The position numbers and the translations under genes were made by a program. A stretch of 10,000 nucleotides of DNA, taken from positions 1 to 10,000 of the forward strand of contig JAWQFJ010001300.1 in assembly GCA_034096865.1 (NCBI GenBank), read 5' to 3'. The notes under the pieces were generated by a model, which had not been told where the DNA came from, did no database searches, and was given only the letters and a program-made list of their open reading frames with translations. The stretch is from Theodoxus fluviatilis (lineage: Eukaryota > Mollusca > Gastropoda > Cycloneritida > Neritidae). Below are positions 1 through 8,279 of this stretch, in pieces. Within the stretch, counting starts at the first letter, position 1. The number at the start of each line of letters is the position of its first letter.

Positions 1-2134
1 ATTGTTTGAGACCTAAGGAGTAACTTTAAAACACCCCATTAAAATTAACATGCATAACTCATAAATATATTTTGTGATGATCTACTTATCTACGCGTCAG
101 GTCGTCTATCAGGCAAGTAGCACCAGTAGCCAACAATGAGAGGAAAAAGGAAAAACATTGCAAGAAGTTCTGAGAAGGGGGATCCTGCCAAAAGGGGAGT
201 GGGGGTGAAGAGTGGGGGGGGGGGGTATGAGTGAGAGAATAATCCATGAATGAAGCCTTCGAAGTTATTTTCTAAGTTTGTTCATTTCTAGATTGTGACG
301 TATCTTGTGTCCCATTTTCTCCAAAAGTTTTGTTCACTCATCTTGAAATTTCGCCCACAGACTCCAAAGAGGTATTGAACACTTTGTGAACTAGGGACAT
401 TGAGATAAATGATTGAATATGTAATGAGCCACAAATTATTGCTGTGAACGCAGGCTGTCGCCCACGGTGCAACAAACACACGGTGATCTAGACAATATAC
501 TCCTCGAACCTCTCAACTACATGATAAGCCATATAACATCATGTATCTCTGTCAGTGGTCCAAGTCTGCATCGCGGATTCCTACGCACATCTCGATGTGA
601 ACGATGTTGCGATATGTATTCATTACTGTGTTCTACATAGAGCGGTGAGAACTCAGTGATTTTATTTGGTTATGATTTCTTTGCATGTGTGTCAGTAATT
701 CTACTAATAATTATTTTGCACGTGAACCGAGGAAAAAATGGCAGACAACATCTACTCGTGTGAGAGTAAAGAGTGACGGCTGAAGGCAAGACGCGTTCCC
801 ATTGGTTGACGGGCAGAATTATTTCACTTGAAATACTGGGAGAATAGAACGGGTCCTAAATGGTGAATTCATTTCTGGTGACTCAAAACTTCACTGAAAT
901 GATTGTCTGTTTGCAAACAAAGAAACATGTATATCATGATCCAAAAACTTTCTGTTGCATTTTGTGCATGGCCTTTTACTGTACAGTTTCTTGAAAAATG
1001 TTGCAGACCCTTGAAAAGTTCATAATTATTTCCGAACATATTGTTCCAAACATGCAGTTTTATTCCGTAAGCTAAATATATGTGTAGGTAAGATAAAAAC
1101 CAAGCTTGAAGCTAATATGCTTCAAATTAATTAAGGAAACTGTAAGCAAAATGTTGATACTGCTTATGGACATGTCGGCCATATTGGTTATGACTGCAGC
1201 AAAATCATTACTTAATCTGTTTTTGATTACTTCATGTTGGTATCTATTAAAAGTCATAACAATACATAACAATAACAAAGAATTTGACTCAAAAATCAGA
1301 AGCTACCTTAAAGTCCTATGAATTCCAAGCAAAATTGTGCAAACACTATTAAGTGCATGAGAAATCAAAGCTAAAGTGAGAACAAATTAAAACTCAGATA
1401 TTTCAACCAAAGTATTATTTGATCATCCATGTGAGTTCCTTTTTATAAAGCATGGTCATAGAGAACATCTGATATTTCCTTACAGAAATGTGAAGTGCAG
1501 AAAGGTTATTACGTAACATAGTGTGTTGATTTTTCTTGGCGCTTGCATAAAAACTGTTTTACTGACTTCAGTCTTGCTTCTCATGCACAATCACATACGT
1601 GCACTGACTGACGACTTATGCTGTTTGAATATATATTTGTACCAAAAATGAGCATGTTTTAAGAAACGGCTTTTAAGCATACAGATGTTACTTGTTAGCA
1701 AATAAAATTTACAGAGAACAGTCAGTTTCTCTGGCCTCTTGCTCAAAGAGCCTTCATGGTCAATGGAAATGCAGTGTAAGTGAAGATAAGAATCTCTTAT
1801 TTACAGTGAAATGTACATGCACAACAGGAAACGTTTTGCAAGTAAAGCAGAATCAGGACAATGATGAGGTGGGGTGGAGCACCATCAGCAACCAGTCATT
1901 TATCAGTGGATTTGAAAAATCAAACATACAAAATGTAAACAGCGATGGTTGATCGTTTTGATTGAAAACAATCTTATAATTACGAAGTGACCCCATTCAG
2001 TGCAAATCGTGCAGTATTTGGATTAGACTGGTGTATCAGACTAACTCAGTTTAGAAGGACCAGGCCCATTTGTTTGCCATGACTGCAAAGTGAGGCTGTC
2101 CATGCCTTTTGAAGTTAGTCACATGATCATGCAT
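1..2134. other. AT-rich non-coding stretch, probably intron or upstream DNA of the P450 gene
   Basis: I see no recognisable gene here on either strand. Open frames are short (under about 90 codons), AT-rich and without any family motif. I looked for an earlier clan 2 P450 exon, which should end just before the I-helix alanine with a phase-1 donor, and found none. Because the first visible P450 exon at 4334 needs an upstream partner, this stretch is most simply part of a long intron, but it could hold a short exon I cannot recognise. An inverted CCAAT pentamer lies at about 800 with no convincing promoter context. Confidence 0.5.
194..225 (+). repeat. G-rich run with quadruplex potential
   Basis: Three G-runs follow one another on the + strand: four Gs at 194-197, five at 201-205 and twelve at 214-225, separated by 3-base and 8-base spacers. 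The twelve-G run can supply two of the four G-tracts, so a four-stranded structure is possible in principle. A twelve-base homopolymer is also a place where assembly length errors are common. No gene is attached to it. Confidence 0.6.
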
Positions 2135-2136
2135 GG

Positions 2137-4197
2137 AGCAGAGAAGGGTGAGCAGCTGCCGTTTGGAAGGAAGTAGAGAAGAGTGAGCAGCTGCAGTTGG
2201 GAAGAGAGTAGAAAAGGGTGAGCAGCTGCCGTTTGGAAGGAAGTAGAGAAGAGTGAGCAGCTGCAGTTTGGAAGAGAGTAGAGAAGAGTGAGCAGCTGCA
2301 GTTGGGAAGAGAGTAGAGAAGGGTGAGCAGCTGCAGTTGGGAAGGAAGTAGAGAAGGGTGAGCAGCTGCAGTTGCAAAGGAAGTAGAGAAGGGTGAGCAG
2401 CTGCAGTTGGAAAGAGAGTAGAGAAGGGTGAGCAGCTGCAGTTGGGAAGGGAGTAGAGAAGGGTAAGCAGCTGCAGTTGGGAAAGAAGTAGAGAAGGGTG
2501 ATCAGCTGCAGTTGGGAAGGGAGTAGATAAGGGTGAGCAGCTGCAGTTGGGAAGGGAGTAGAGAAGGGGGAGCAGCTGCAGTTGGGAAGAGAGTAGAGAA
2601 GGGTGATCAGCTGCAGTTGGAAAGAGAGTAGAGAAGGGTGAGCAGCTGCAGTTGGGAAGAGAGTAGAGAAGGGTGAGCAGCTGCAGTTGGGAAAGAAGTA
2701 GAGAAGGGTGAGCAGCTGCAGTTGGGAAGGGAGTAGAGAAGGGTGAGCAGCTGCAGTTGGGAAGGGAGTAGAGAAGGGTGAGCAGCTGCAGTTGGGAAGG
2801 GAGTAGAGAAGGGTGAGCAGCTGCAGTTGGAAGGGAGTAGAGAAGGGTGAGCAGCTGCAGTTGGGAAGGGAGTAGAGAAGGGGGAGCCGCTGCCGTTGGG
2901 AAGGGAGTAGAGAAGGGGTAGCAGCTGCAGTTGGGAAGGGAGTAGAGAAGGTGAGCAGCTGCAGTTGGGAAGGAAGTAGAGAAGGGTGAGCAGCTGCAGT
3001 TGGGGAGGGAGTAGAGAAGGGTGAGCAGCTGCAGTTGGGAAGGGAGTAGAGAAGGGTGAGCAGCTGCAGTTGGGAAGGGAGTAGAGAAGGGTGAGCAGCT
3101 GCAGTTGGGAAGGGAGTAGAGAAGGGTGAGCAGCTGCCGTTGGGAAGGGAGTAGAGAAGGGTGAGCAGCTGCAGTTGGGAAGGGAGTAGAGAAGGGTGAG
3201 CAGCTGCAGTTGGGAAGGGAGTAGAGAAGGGTGAGCAGCTGCAGTTGGGAAGGGAGTAGAGAAGGGTGAGCAGCTGCAGTTGGGAAGGGAGTAGAGAAGG
3301 GTGAGCAGCTGCAGTTGGGAAGAGAGTAGAGAAGGGGAGCAGCTGCAGTTGGGAAGGGAGTAGAGAAGGGTGAGCAGCTGCAGTTGGGAAGGGAGTAGAG
3401 AAGGGTGAGCAGCTGCAGTTGGGAAGGGAGTAGAGAAGGGTGAGCAGCTGCAGTTGGGAAGGAGTAGAGAAGGGTGAGCAGCTGCAGTTGGGAAGGGAGT
3501 AGAGAAGGGTGAGCAGCTGCAGTTGGGAAGGGAGTAGAGAAGGGTGAGCAGCTGCAGTTGGGAAGGAGTAGAGAAGGGTGAGCAGCTGCAGTTGGGAAGG
3601 GAGTAGAGAAGGGTGAGCAGCTGCAGTTGGGAAGGGAGTAGAGAAGGGTGAGCAGCTGCAGTTGGGAAGGGAGTAGAGAAGGGTGAGCAGCTGCAGTTGG
3701 GAAGGGAGTAGAGAAGGGTGAGCAGCTGCAGTTGGGAAGGGAGTAGAGAAGGGTGAGCAGCTGCAGTTGGGAAGGGAGTAGAGAAGGGTGAGCAGCTGCA
3801 GTTGGGAAGGGAGTAGAGAAGGGTGAGCAGCTGCAGTTGGGAAGGGAGTAGAGAAGGGTGAGCAGCTGCAGTTGGGAAGGGAGTAGAGAAGGGTGAGCAG
3901 CTGCAGTTGGGAAGAGAGTAGAGAAGGGTGAGCAGCTGCCGTTGGGAAGGGAGTAGAGAAGGGTGAGCATCTGCAGTTGGGAAATGAGTAGAGAAGGGTG
4001 AGCAGCTGCAGTTGGGAAGAGAGTAGAGAAGGATGATCAGCTGCAGTTGGGAAGGGAGTAGAGAAGGGTGATCAGCTGCAGTTGGGAGGGAAGTAGAGAA
4101 GGGTGAGCAGCTGCAGTTGGGAAGGGAGTAGAGAAGGGTGAGCAGCTGCCGTTTGGAAGGGATTAGAGAAGCTTGAGCATCTGCAGTTGGGAAGAGT
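2137..4197 (+). repeat. Minisatellite, 35-bp unit, about 59 copies, E-box in nearly every unit
   Basis: A 35-bp unit repeats head to tail. Each unit holds, in order, GAGCAGCTGCAGTTGGGAAG and then a purine-rich part, GGAGTAGAGAAGGGT. I counted 59 core sites from 2153 to 4178; 56 read CAGCTG, one CCGCTG (2887) and two CATCTG (3968, 4178). Most spacings are exactly 35 bp, with single 34-bp units (for example those ending at 2852, 3340, 3479 and 3583). Copies from about 2640 to 3930 are nearly identical, while both ends carry variants such as GATCAG (2503, 2608, 4038, 4073) and GCCGTTTGG (2157, 2227, 4147). This is the usual picture of a tandem array kept uniform in the middle. It lies directly before the first visible P450 exon, probably within its intron. 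The + strand is strongly purine-rich. Confidence 0.97.
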
Positions 4198-4333
4198 GTC
4201 TCTGACAGAGTGGGTGGCAGTCAGAGAGAGCACTCTTGTGTGGCAAAATACTTCTCAGAAGTTGCCTTAGCATTTCTCCTCTGGTTTTCCCAGCATTACA
4301 AGGAGTTTCCAAATACTATTTTTTCCTTTCCAG
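4198..4333 (+). promoter_or_regulatory. 3' end of the intron before P450 exon: pyrimidine tract and acceptor
   Basis: Unique sequence separates the last minisatellite unit from the first P450 exon seen. It ends with a pyrimidine-rich stretch at about 4317-4331 and an AG at 4332-4333, a standard 3' splice site. A second acceptor-like CAG at 4291-4293 also follows pyrimidines, but an exon starting at 4294 would be 40 bases longer and out of frame with the required phase 1, so I favour 4333. The P450 frame happens to stay open upstream to 4210, yet that part has no P450 resemblance. Confidence 0.7.
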
Positions 4334-4438
4334 CTGGCATTGACACGTCTCGAATAACCCTGAGCTGGGCTGTCTACCATATGGCACTGAACCCAGACAT
4401 CCAGAGGAAATGTCAGGAGGAAGTGGATGCAGCCTTGG
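4334..4438 (+). CDS. P450 exon encoding the I-helix
   Basis: The exon is 105 bases, phase 1 at both ends. It begins with two bases that complete an alanine codon if the previous exon ends in G, giving A-G-I-D-T-S, a perfect match to the P450 I-helix consensus (A/G)Gx(D/E)T(T/S), whose acid-threonine pair helps deliver protons to bound oxygen. The sequence then runs through a WAVYHMALNPDIQRK segment and EEVDAALG, the usual I-to-J helix region of clan 2 enzymes. The acceptor is a pyrimidine tract plus CAG at 4331-4333 and the donor is G|GTAAGG at 4439. The next intron is 491 bp. This is not the first exon of the gene, because it starts about 300 residues into the family alignment. Confidence 0.92.
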
Positions 4439-6868
4439 GTAAGGGTGTTTCTGTGACTAAAATCATGTTCTGGGATGACTCTATTGAAACTAAACATTGT
4501 AAAATGTATTGTCTTTGATACTAGAAGCCCCACCACCTACTTCCAAATCAACTTCAGCCCTTTCCATATACAGTATAATATGATGACATGTAGTACTACA
4601 ATCCTTCTTGTGGAAAGCTAAAATTTGAAAGCAACTCTGTTTACGTTTATTTTATTGGCATTTTGTGGAGTAAATTGTCAATTAGCATTCAAGATTAATT
4701 CAGTTTGAATGAAAAGGATGTGTCAAGTACACTATTGCAGGCATTGAACATTCTTGTATTCAAACTCTGTAGTTACAAGGAATGCAGAATAAGTGTTGAT
4801 TTGACACTATTAACCTGTGCCAATATTCTTCATACTGACTTGACATGAAACCACTCCCTGCCTGGCAGTCTGTAGCTTCCTCCCCGTCTGTATGCATGTG
4901 TGACCCTTTCTTCTTTGCCTGTGTTGCAGGTGACCGTGAGGTGTTCCTGCTGTCAGACAGGCAGAATTTGGCATACACAGAGGCTACTCTGCATGAGAGC
5001 ATGCGGCTGTCTACTGCAATTCCTCTGGCTTTGCCCCACAAGGCAATCAGAGACTCTTCTGTTGGTCAGTTGTTGTTGCTTTCATAGCTCTTGTAGATGT
5101 TATACTGGTGGATGAATTTCTTTCATATAATCGGGATCAGGCAAGGTTGTCTAGAGCATACTAAATGTCAAACATTTGATTTACGTTTTACATTCTCATT
5201 TCAGGTTATTGGAAGGGCTTGATGTTATGTAATTGAACTGGTTCTACCTGCGTTGGCCTCTCGCTCTTCAAAGCTCATGACATGATGTGTTTGACCTCAT
5301 TCTAAGGTCAAATGGATGAAGAAAGCTCTCGTTAGGGTGTTTCTAGACTGAATGAAGACAGTTGCACAATAGGCAATGCTAGAGCATATGTGTAGGGGTC
5401 TAAATATCTGTTAGTTTGCCTATAGTGAGGGTACAGGATCATTAAAAGATTGCGAGTGCATCAGGCCTTCTTAATATGCCAAATGCTTTTAAATCTGTTC
5501 AGATGAGTGTTTCTGTTATCAAGGTCTCTGTCACATAGATAATTAGACATGTCGCTGAGTTCTGTTTGAGAAGTTTGGTTCGGGTATGAATGGCAGTTCA
5601 AAATTCACCATCGGGTCTGGTCTCAACGTTCTTGGTGAAGACAGGGAGAACCCTGTATGCAGAAGAAGCAAAGAGGAAGATGGTCTTTACACAGAAGTTC
5701 CTGCCATAGGCTTTCCACTGAGCTTGCATGGAGTCCTCTATCCAGGAGTGCAAGCTTGCTTTTGAGGACTGTTTGTAGAGTTCTGTTGATGAAGGGCGAC
5801 AACAATGTGGGTTGTGATAAGGGTTTGCAGCTGTAGTGTGGAGGCCAGTGCTGACATCACTGTTCTCTATAATCTGGCTGGAGCTACAGCACAGTGGCAA
5901 CTATGGATAACATTTCCCTCAATGATTTGGATATAACTATATCAGCTTAAATATCTACTACCATCACCATCACAACGAACCTTACCACTACTGCTACTTC
6001 TACCACAATTACTACTTGTCACCTTCTTGGATCCCCTAATAGGTTTAGAAAAATGATAACTAGTTGTCCCTTGGAATGGAGTACATAATGGTTCCAGTTT
6101 ATGATAAGAGATGTCTCCATTTAGATTTTACTCATTGAGAAGCATGAACTAACAATAAGATTACTTTCTTTTAAGCATGCTTAAATGTAACTTTCCATAA
6201 CTCCCTCCCAATTTTGGTCAATGCCCTTGTGACTTCACTTGGAACTTTTATCATATTCATTCTCATTTTTACCAAAAGGTAAAGGGATTGGTACCCACCT
6301 GAATCCTTTCTTTCTTTCTTTCCCCCCCGTCTACGGGGATTCAGTTCTGTAGTAGAAACAACTCTATGCAGAAATGCTCTTTGTCACAGAAGGACATGTT
6401 TACCTCATTTGTCAAGACTACAGGTCAGGGAACTGATGACCTACAACACAGATTTGTACTGAACATCTGTGGCTGCCCCTAGTGACTGTTATCTGTATGG
6501 CCTACTGTTGCTTTTCTGCAGGAGGCTATGATGTTCCAGCGGGGACCATGGTGATGATCAATGTGCACGCCTTGCACAACGACCCAGCTCAGTGGCCAGA
6601 ACCTGAGAAGTTCCGCCCTGAGCGTTTCCTGGAGGCTTCAGGCAAGCTGGCCCCCACACCCCAGAGCTGGATGCCTTTCTCTGCCGGGTACCGCAACTGT
6701 CTGGGAGAGGGTGTGGCTCGACCTGAGCTTCACCTGCTCTTTGCTGGGCTGCTGCACAAGTTCACCTTCTCTCTGCCTGATGGAGAGCCAGACAGGTGTA
6801 CTGCTGGTGCGAGCACCTTCCTTCGTGCCCCCAGAAACCTGAGGCTGGTGGCCATACCCCGCAACTAG
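4334..6868 (+). CDS. Cytochrome P450, CYP clan 2 (CYP1/CYP17/CYP2-like), C-terminal part only
   Basis: This is the gene span covering the three exons listed separately. P450s of this group are heme-thiolate monooxygenases, normally anchored in the endoplasmic reticulum and fed electrons by NADPH-P450 reductase; they oxidise steroids, fatty acids or foreign compounds. The joined exons give about 195 residues with, in order, the I-helix oxygen-activating motif (1-6), ExxR (58-61), PERF (112-116 region), the heme-binding loop with its cysteine (140) and a C-terminal strand ending IPRN then TAG. Full-length relatives are about 500 residues, so some 300 N-terminal residues, including the membrane anchor, are outside the window. 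All three joins are phase 1 and keep the frame. The substrate cannot be told from this part. It is intact as far as seen, with no frameshift or internal stop. The clan call rests on the IQRK..EE.D segment after the I-helix and on overall similarity recalled from the family, not on a search. Confidence 0.9.
4439..4929 (+). other. P450 intron, 491 bp
   Basis: The intron has GTAAGG at the 5' end and TTTGCCTGTGTTGCAG at the 3' end. It is AT-rich for the first ~370 bases. No exon, repeat or RNA gene is seen in it. The P450 frame runs on from exon 4334-4438 until a TGA at 4516-4518, so retention of this intron would cut the protein off about 26 codons after the donor. Confidence 0.85.
4930..5064 (+). 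CDS. P450 exon encoding the J'/K helix with ExxR
   Basis: The exon is 135 bases and phase 1 at both ends. Joined to the previous exon it reads L-G-D-R-E-V then LLSDRQNLAYTEATLHESMR. The glutamate codon at 4995-4997 and arginine codon at 5004-5006 form the absolutely conserved ExxR pair of the K-helix, which shapes the heme pocket core. The following stretch RLSTAIPLALPHKAIRD corresponds to the substrate recognition site 5 region in clan 2 enzymes and ends just before the next splice junction. The acceptor CAG is at 4927-4929 and the donor is TTG|GTCAGT at 5065, weaker than a GTAAG donor but in frame with the next exon. Confidence 0.92.
5955..6023 (+). repeat. Decayed trinucleotide tract (CTA/CCA/ATC-type)
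   Basis: About 70 bases follow a three-base rhythm of the CTA, CCA, ATC and ACY kind, with many point changes, beginning CTACTACCATCACCATCAC and ending near ACTTGTCACC. It lies in the last P450 intron and looks like an old microsatellite worn by mutation. There is no sign that it is translated. Confidence 0.6.
6299..6344 (+). repeat. TTTC microsatellite and C-run inside an 8-bp inverted repeat
   Basis: CTGAATCC at 6299-6306 is matched by its reverse complement GGATTCAG at 6337-6344. Between them lie four TTTC-type repeats followed by a run of seven C. Just upstream, TTTACC (6268-6273) and GGTAAA (6278-6283) form another small perfect inverted repeat with a four-base loop. Both are in the last P450 intron, about 180 bp before the acceptor. 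This could be a remnant of a small mobile element or a chance hairpin. Confidence 0.55.
6522..6868 (+). CDS. P450 last exon with PERF, heme-binding loop and stop
   Basis: The exon supplies two bases of the split glycine codon, then 114 complete codons and a TAG at 6866-6868. It reads GYDVPAGTMVMINVHALHND, then the aromatic/PERF region FRPERF (6611-6628; arginine codon 6623-6625), which pairs with ExxR. The heme loop FSAGYRNCLG fits FxxGxRxCxG; the cysteine codon at 6698-6700 gives the axial thiolate ligand of the heme iron. The L-helix follows (GEGVARPELHLLFAGLLHKF). An unusual point is a proline (6722-6724) just before the conserved glutamate of this helix, where relatives usually have M, Q, K or W. 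The C-terminus ends about 55 residues after the cysteine, a normal length for the family. The acceptor is TTTTCTGCAG at 6512-6521. Confidence 0.95.
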
Positions 6869-7030
6869 GCTGGATCCTTTGTTGTGCTTCTTAAAGTCCT
6901 GAAGCTGTTCCTGAAGTTCATGTGGTTGATGGACTGTTGTCCTCAGTCTTTTGATAGGTGCTTTTCAGCATGTGACTTTTATTTAACCAATCAAACTTTT
7001 GAAACCAAATGTATTAACGTTTATTATGGA

Positions 7031-7036
7031 AATACA
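7031..7036 (+). terminator. Weak candidate poly(A) signal AATACA
   Basis: AATACA, a known minor variant of the poly(A) hexamer, lies 163 bases after the P450 stop codon. It is followed within about 20-50 bases by GTGTTGTG and a T12 run (7075-7086) that could serve as the downstream GU/U-rich element. It would give a short 3' UTR. It is a weak candidate because the hexamer is not canonical. Confidence 0.3.
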
Positions 7037-7761
7037 TCACAAATGTGTTGTGCGTGAAATGATATATAATTGAATTTTTTTTTTTTGGACTTGATGAGTT
7101 TCAAATTTCATGCTTTGTGCCTCCCTAGCACCCAAGGAAATTATCATTAAGGCCAAAGGTTTGTTGTAAGCAAATGATGTTGGCATCTGTCATCACAAGA
7201 TGCGTCTTCTTCAGTTGTGTGCCTATTTGGCGCAGGATGAGAATTTATGCATAAATGAGCAATGTGATAAGTGTTCACAGAGTGCAGCAGGGGTCTCAGA
7301 ACTGGCGTTCTGTCTCTTACACCCTCTGGAATGTACCATGTTCCATGATTCTGTACACCACCCATGCTGCTTTTCTCCTACCAATCCTTGTCACTCAGTG
7401 AATGTGTGGCAGCTCTTCAGTTTTCTACTCATTGTAAGTCCTGCCGCAATGTGAGGGAACACAGGACATGGCTTCCCCAATGTCGTCACTTGGCTGCTAA
7501 ACAGAGAACAAGTAGAGGCGGAAGTGTAGAGGGAGCAGCTGAGACTTGGCTGCCAGCGAGGTCAGTAGGGAAATAGCATGGGAAAGGCTGTGTGGGACGT
7601 GAAACAGTAGGAACCATAGACCATTCCAGTCAAGTTAGAATGCGCTCCAGGTTGAGAAGATGGTGCTAGTTTCATGCAACTTGGGTGCATGAGTGCGTTG
7701 TGAAAAAGCCTTTAACAAGCCTTGGCTGTTAAAATGCAAACCGGTGATGGAGGCTTTAGTT

Positions 7762-7928
7762 GAGTATTTAGCTCCAAGACTTCACAACCTTTATATGTTG
7801 AGTATATAGCTCCAAGATTTCACATTTATCAGAAGAGTTTTTAGGCCAGAGATTTTTCCTACCCTTTATAGTGGAGTGTTTAGCTCCAAGATTTCACAAA
7901 CTTTATTAGCCAAGTGTTTAGCTGCGCA
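7762..7928 (+). repeat. Degenerate 38-bp tandem repeat, about 4.5 copies
   Basis: A unit beginning GAGTNTTTAGCTCCAAGANT and continuing TTCACAAACTTTATA starts at 7762, 7800, 7835, 7874 and (partial) 7912, so the spacing is 38, 35, 39 and 38 bp. The third copy is strongly diverged (TTTTTAGGCCAGAG in place of the core) and the fifth breaks off after TGTTTAGCTG. It is an independent small minisatellite, unrelated in sequence to the 35-bp array. It lies in the 3' UTR or downstream flank of the P450 gene. Confidence 0.85.
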
Positions 7929-8273
7929 ATGTGTTACTCCTGTAATGCCAGTGAGAACTTTCTGGGAGTTTATTTTATTGATAATTGATAATAACGTGTG
8001 ATATTTCTTAAATGTCTTTTCATGATAGTATTAATCCTTTCTTTTCCTAATTCAGTGAATGTATATCTTTTAAGACAAGTTCACGTTTAGCTTTAAGTGG
8101 AGACCAATACTTACACTCCACGTGTTAATTCAGTTTTCCCCCAGAGACATGTTTCATTTTTACGTTCCACAAAGTGACCCACGTCGAATGGGTTATGTTG
8201 GTATGATAGTCTTACATTTGATGTATCATTGAATTGATTTCTCTTTGTTTGTTTGCTACTACACATATTCTCA

Positions 8274-8279
8274 AATAAA
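8274..8279 (+). terminator. Candidate canonical poly(A) signal AATAAA
   Basis: A canonical AATAAA lies about 1.4 kb after the P450 stop. A GU- and U-rich stretch, TTATGGTTGGTTCTTTCTT, follows at about 8301-8319, a typical distance for a downstream element, which would place cleavage near 8290-8300. It is a better match to consensus than the one at 7031. It would imply a long 3' UTR that includes the 38-bp repeat. A second AATAAA at 8753-8758 lacks a clear downstream element. Confidence 0.35.

Larger units (their letters stand above)
5065..6521 (+). other. P450 intron, 1457 bp
   Basis: This is the last intron of the gene, bounded by GTCAGT and a pyrimidine-rich acceptor ending in TTTTCTGCAG. 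It contains a decayed trinucleotide tract, a pyrimidine microsatellite, and a compositionally different block at about 5590-5900 with long open frames on the minus strand but no recognisable product. I see no extra exon with P450 character, and the flanking exons join directly in frame (V80-G81-G82). Confidence 0.85.

Noticed and set aside
288..479. 63-codon minus-strand open frame
   Set aside because: No recognisable domain, no start context and no neighbouring exon.
1072..1321. Overlapping open frames on both strands
   Set aside because: Short, AT-rich, hydrophobic by composition, with no motif or splice context. Frames of this length arise by chance.
1692..1952. 86-codon + strand open frame as an upstream P450 exon
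   Set aside because: It begins at TTG, shows no P450 motif, and has no donor placing a conserved region before the I-helix alanine.
2051..3970. 639-codon minus-strand open frame as a real repeat-protein gene
   Set aside because: It is the complement of a 35-bp minisatellite whose unit lacks stops in all minus-strand frames. It starts inside the array and ends in the unique flank, with no promoter, conserved domain or coding-type substitution pattern.
2137..4197. CRISPR array
   Set aside because: The units are contiguous with no unique spacers between repeats, and the setting is an intron-containing animal gene.
4210..4333. Extension of the P450 exon upstream in the same open frame, or use of the CAG at 4291-4293 as acceptor
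   Set aside because: The translation before 4334 does not resemble a P450. Starting at 4294 would put the exon out of frame with the phase-1 junction, whereas the acceptor at 4333 falls exactly at the I-helix motif.
7147..7576. Short open frames after the P450 stop
   Set aside because: They overlap in different frames and on both strands, have no motif, and lie in probable 3' UTR or flank.
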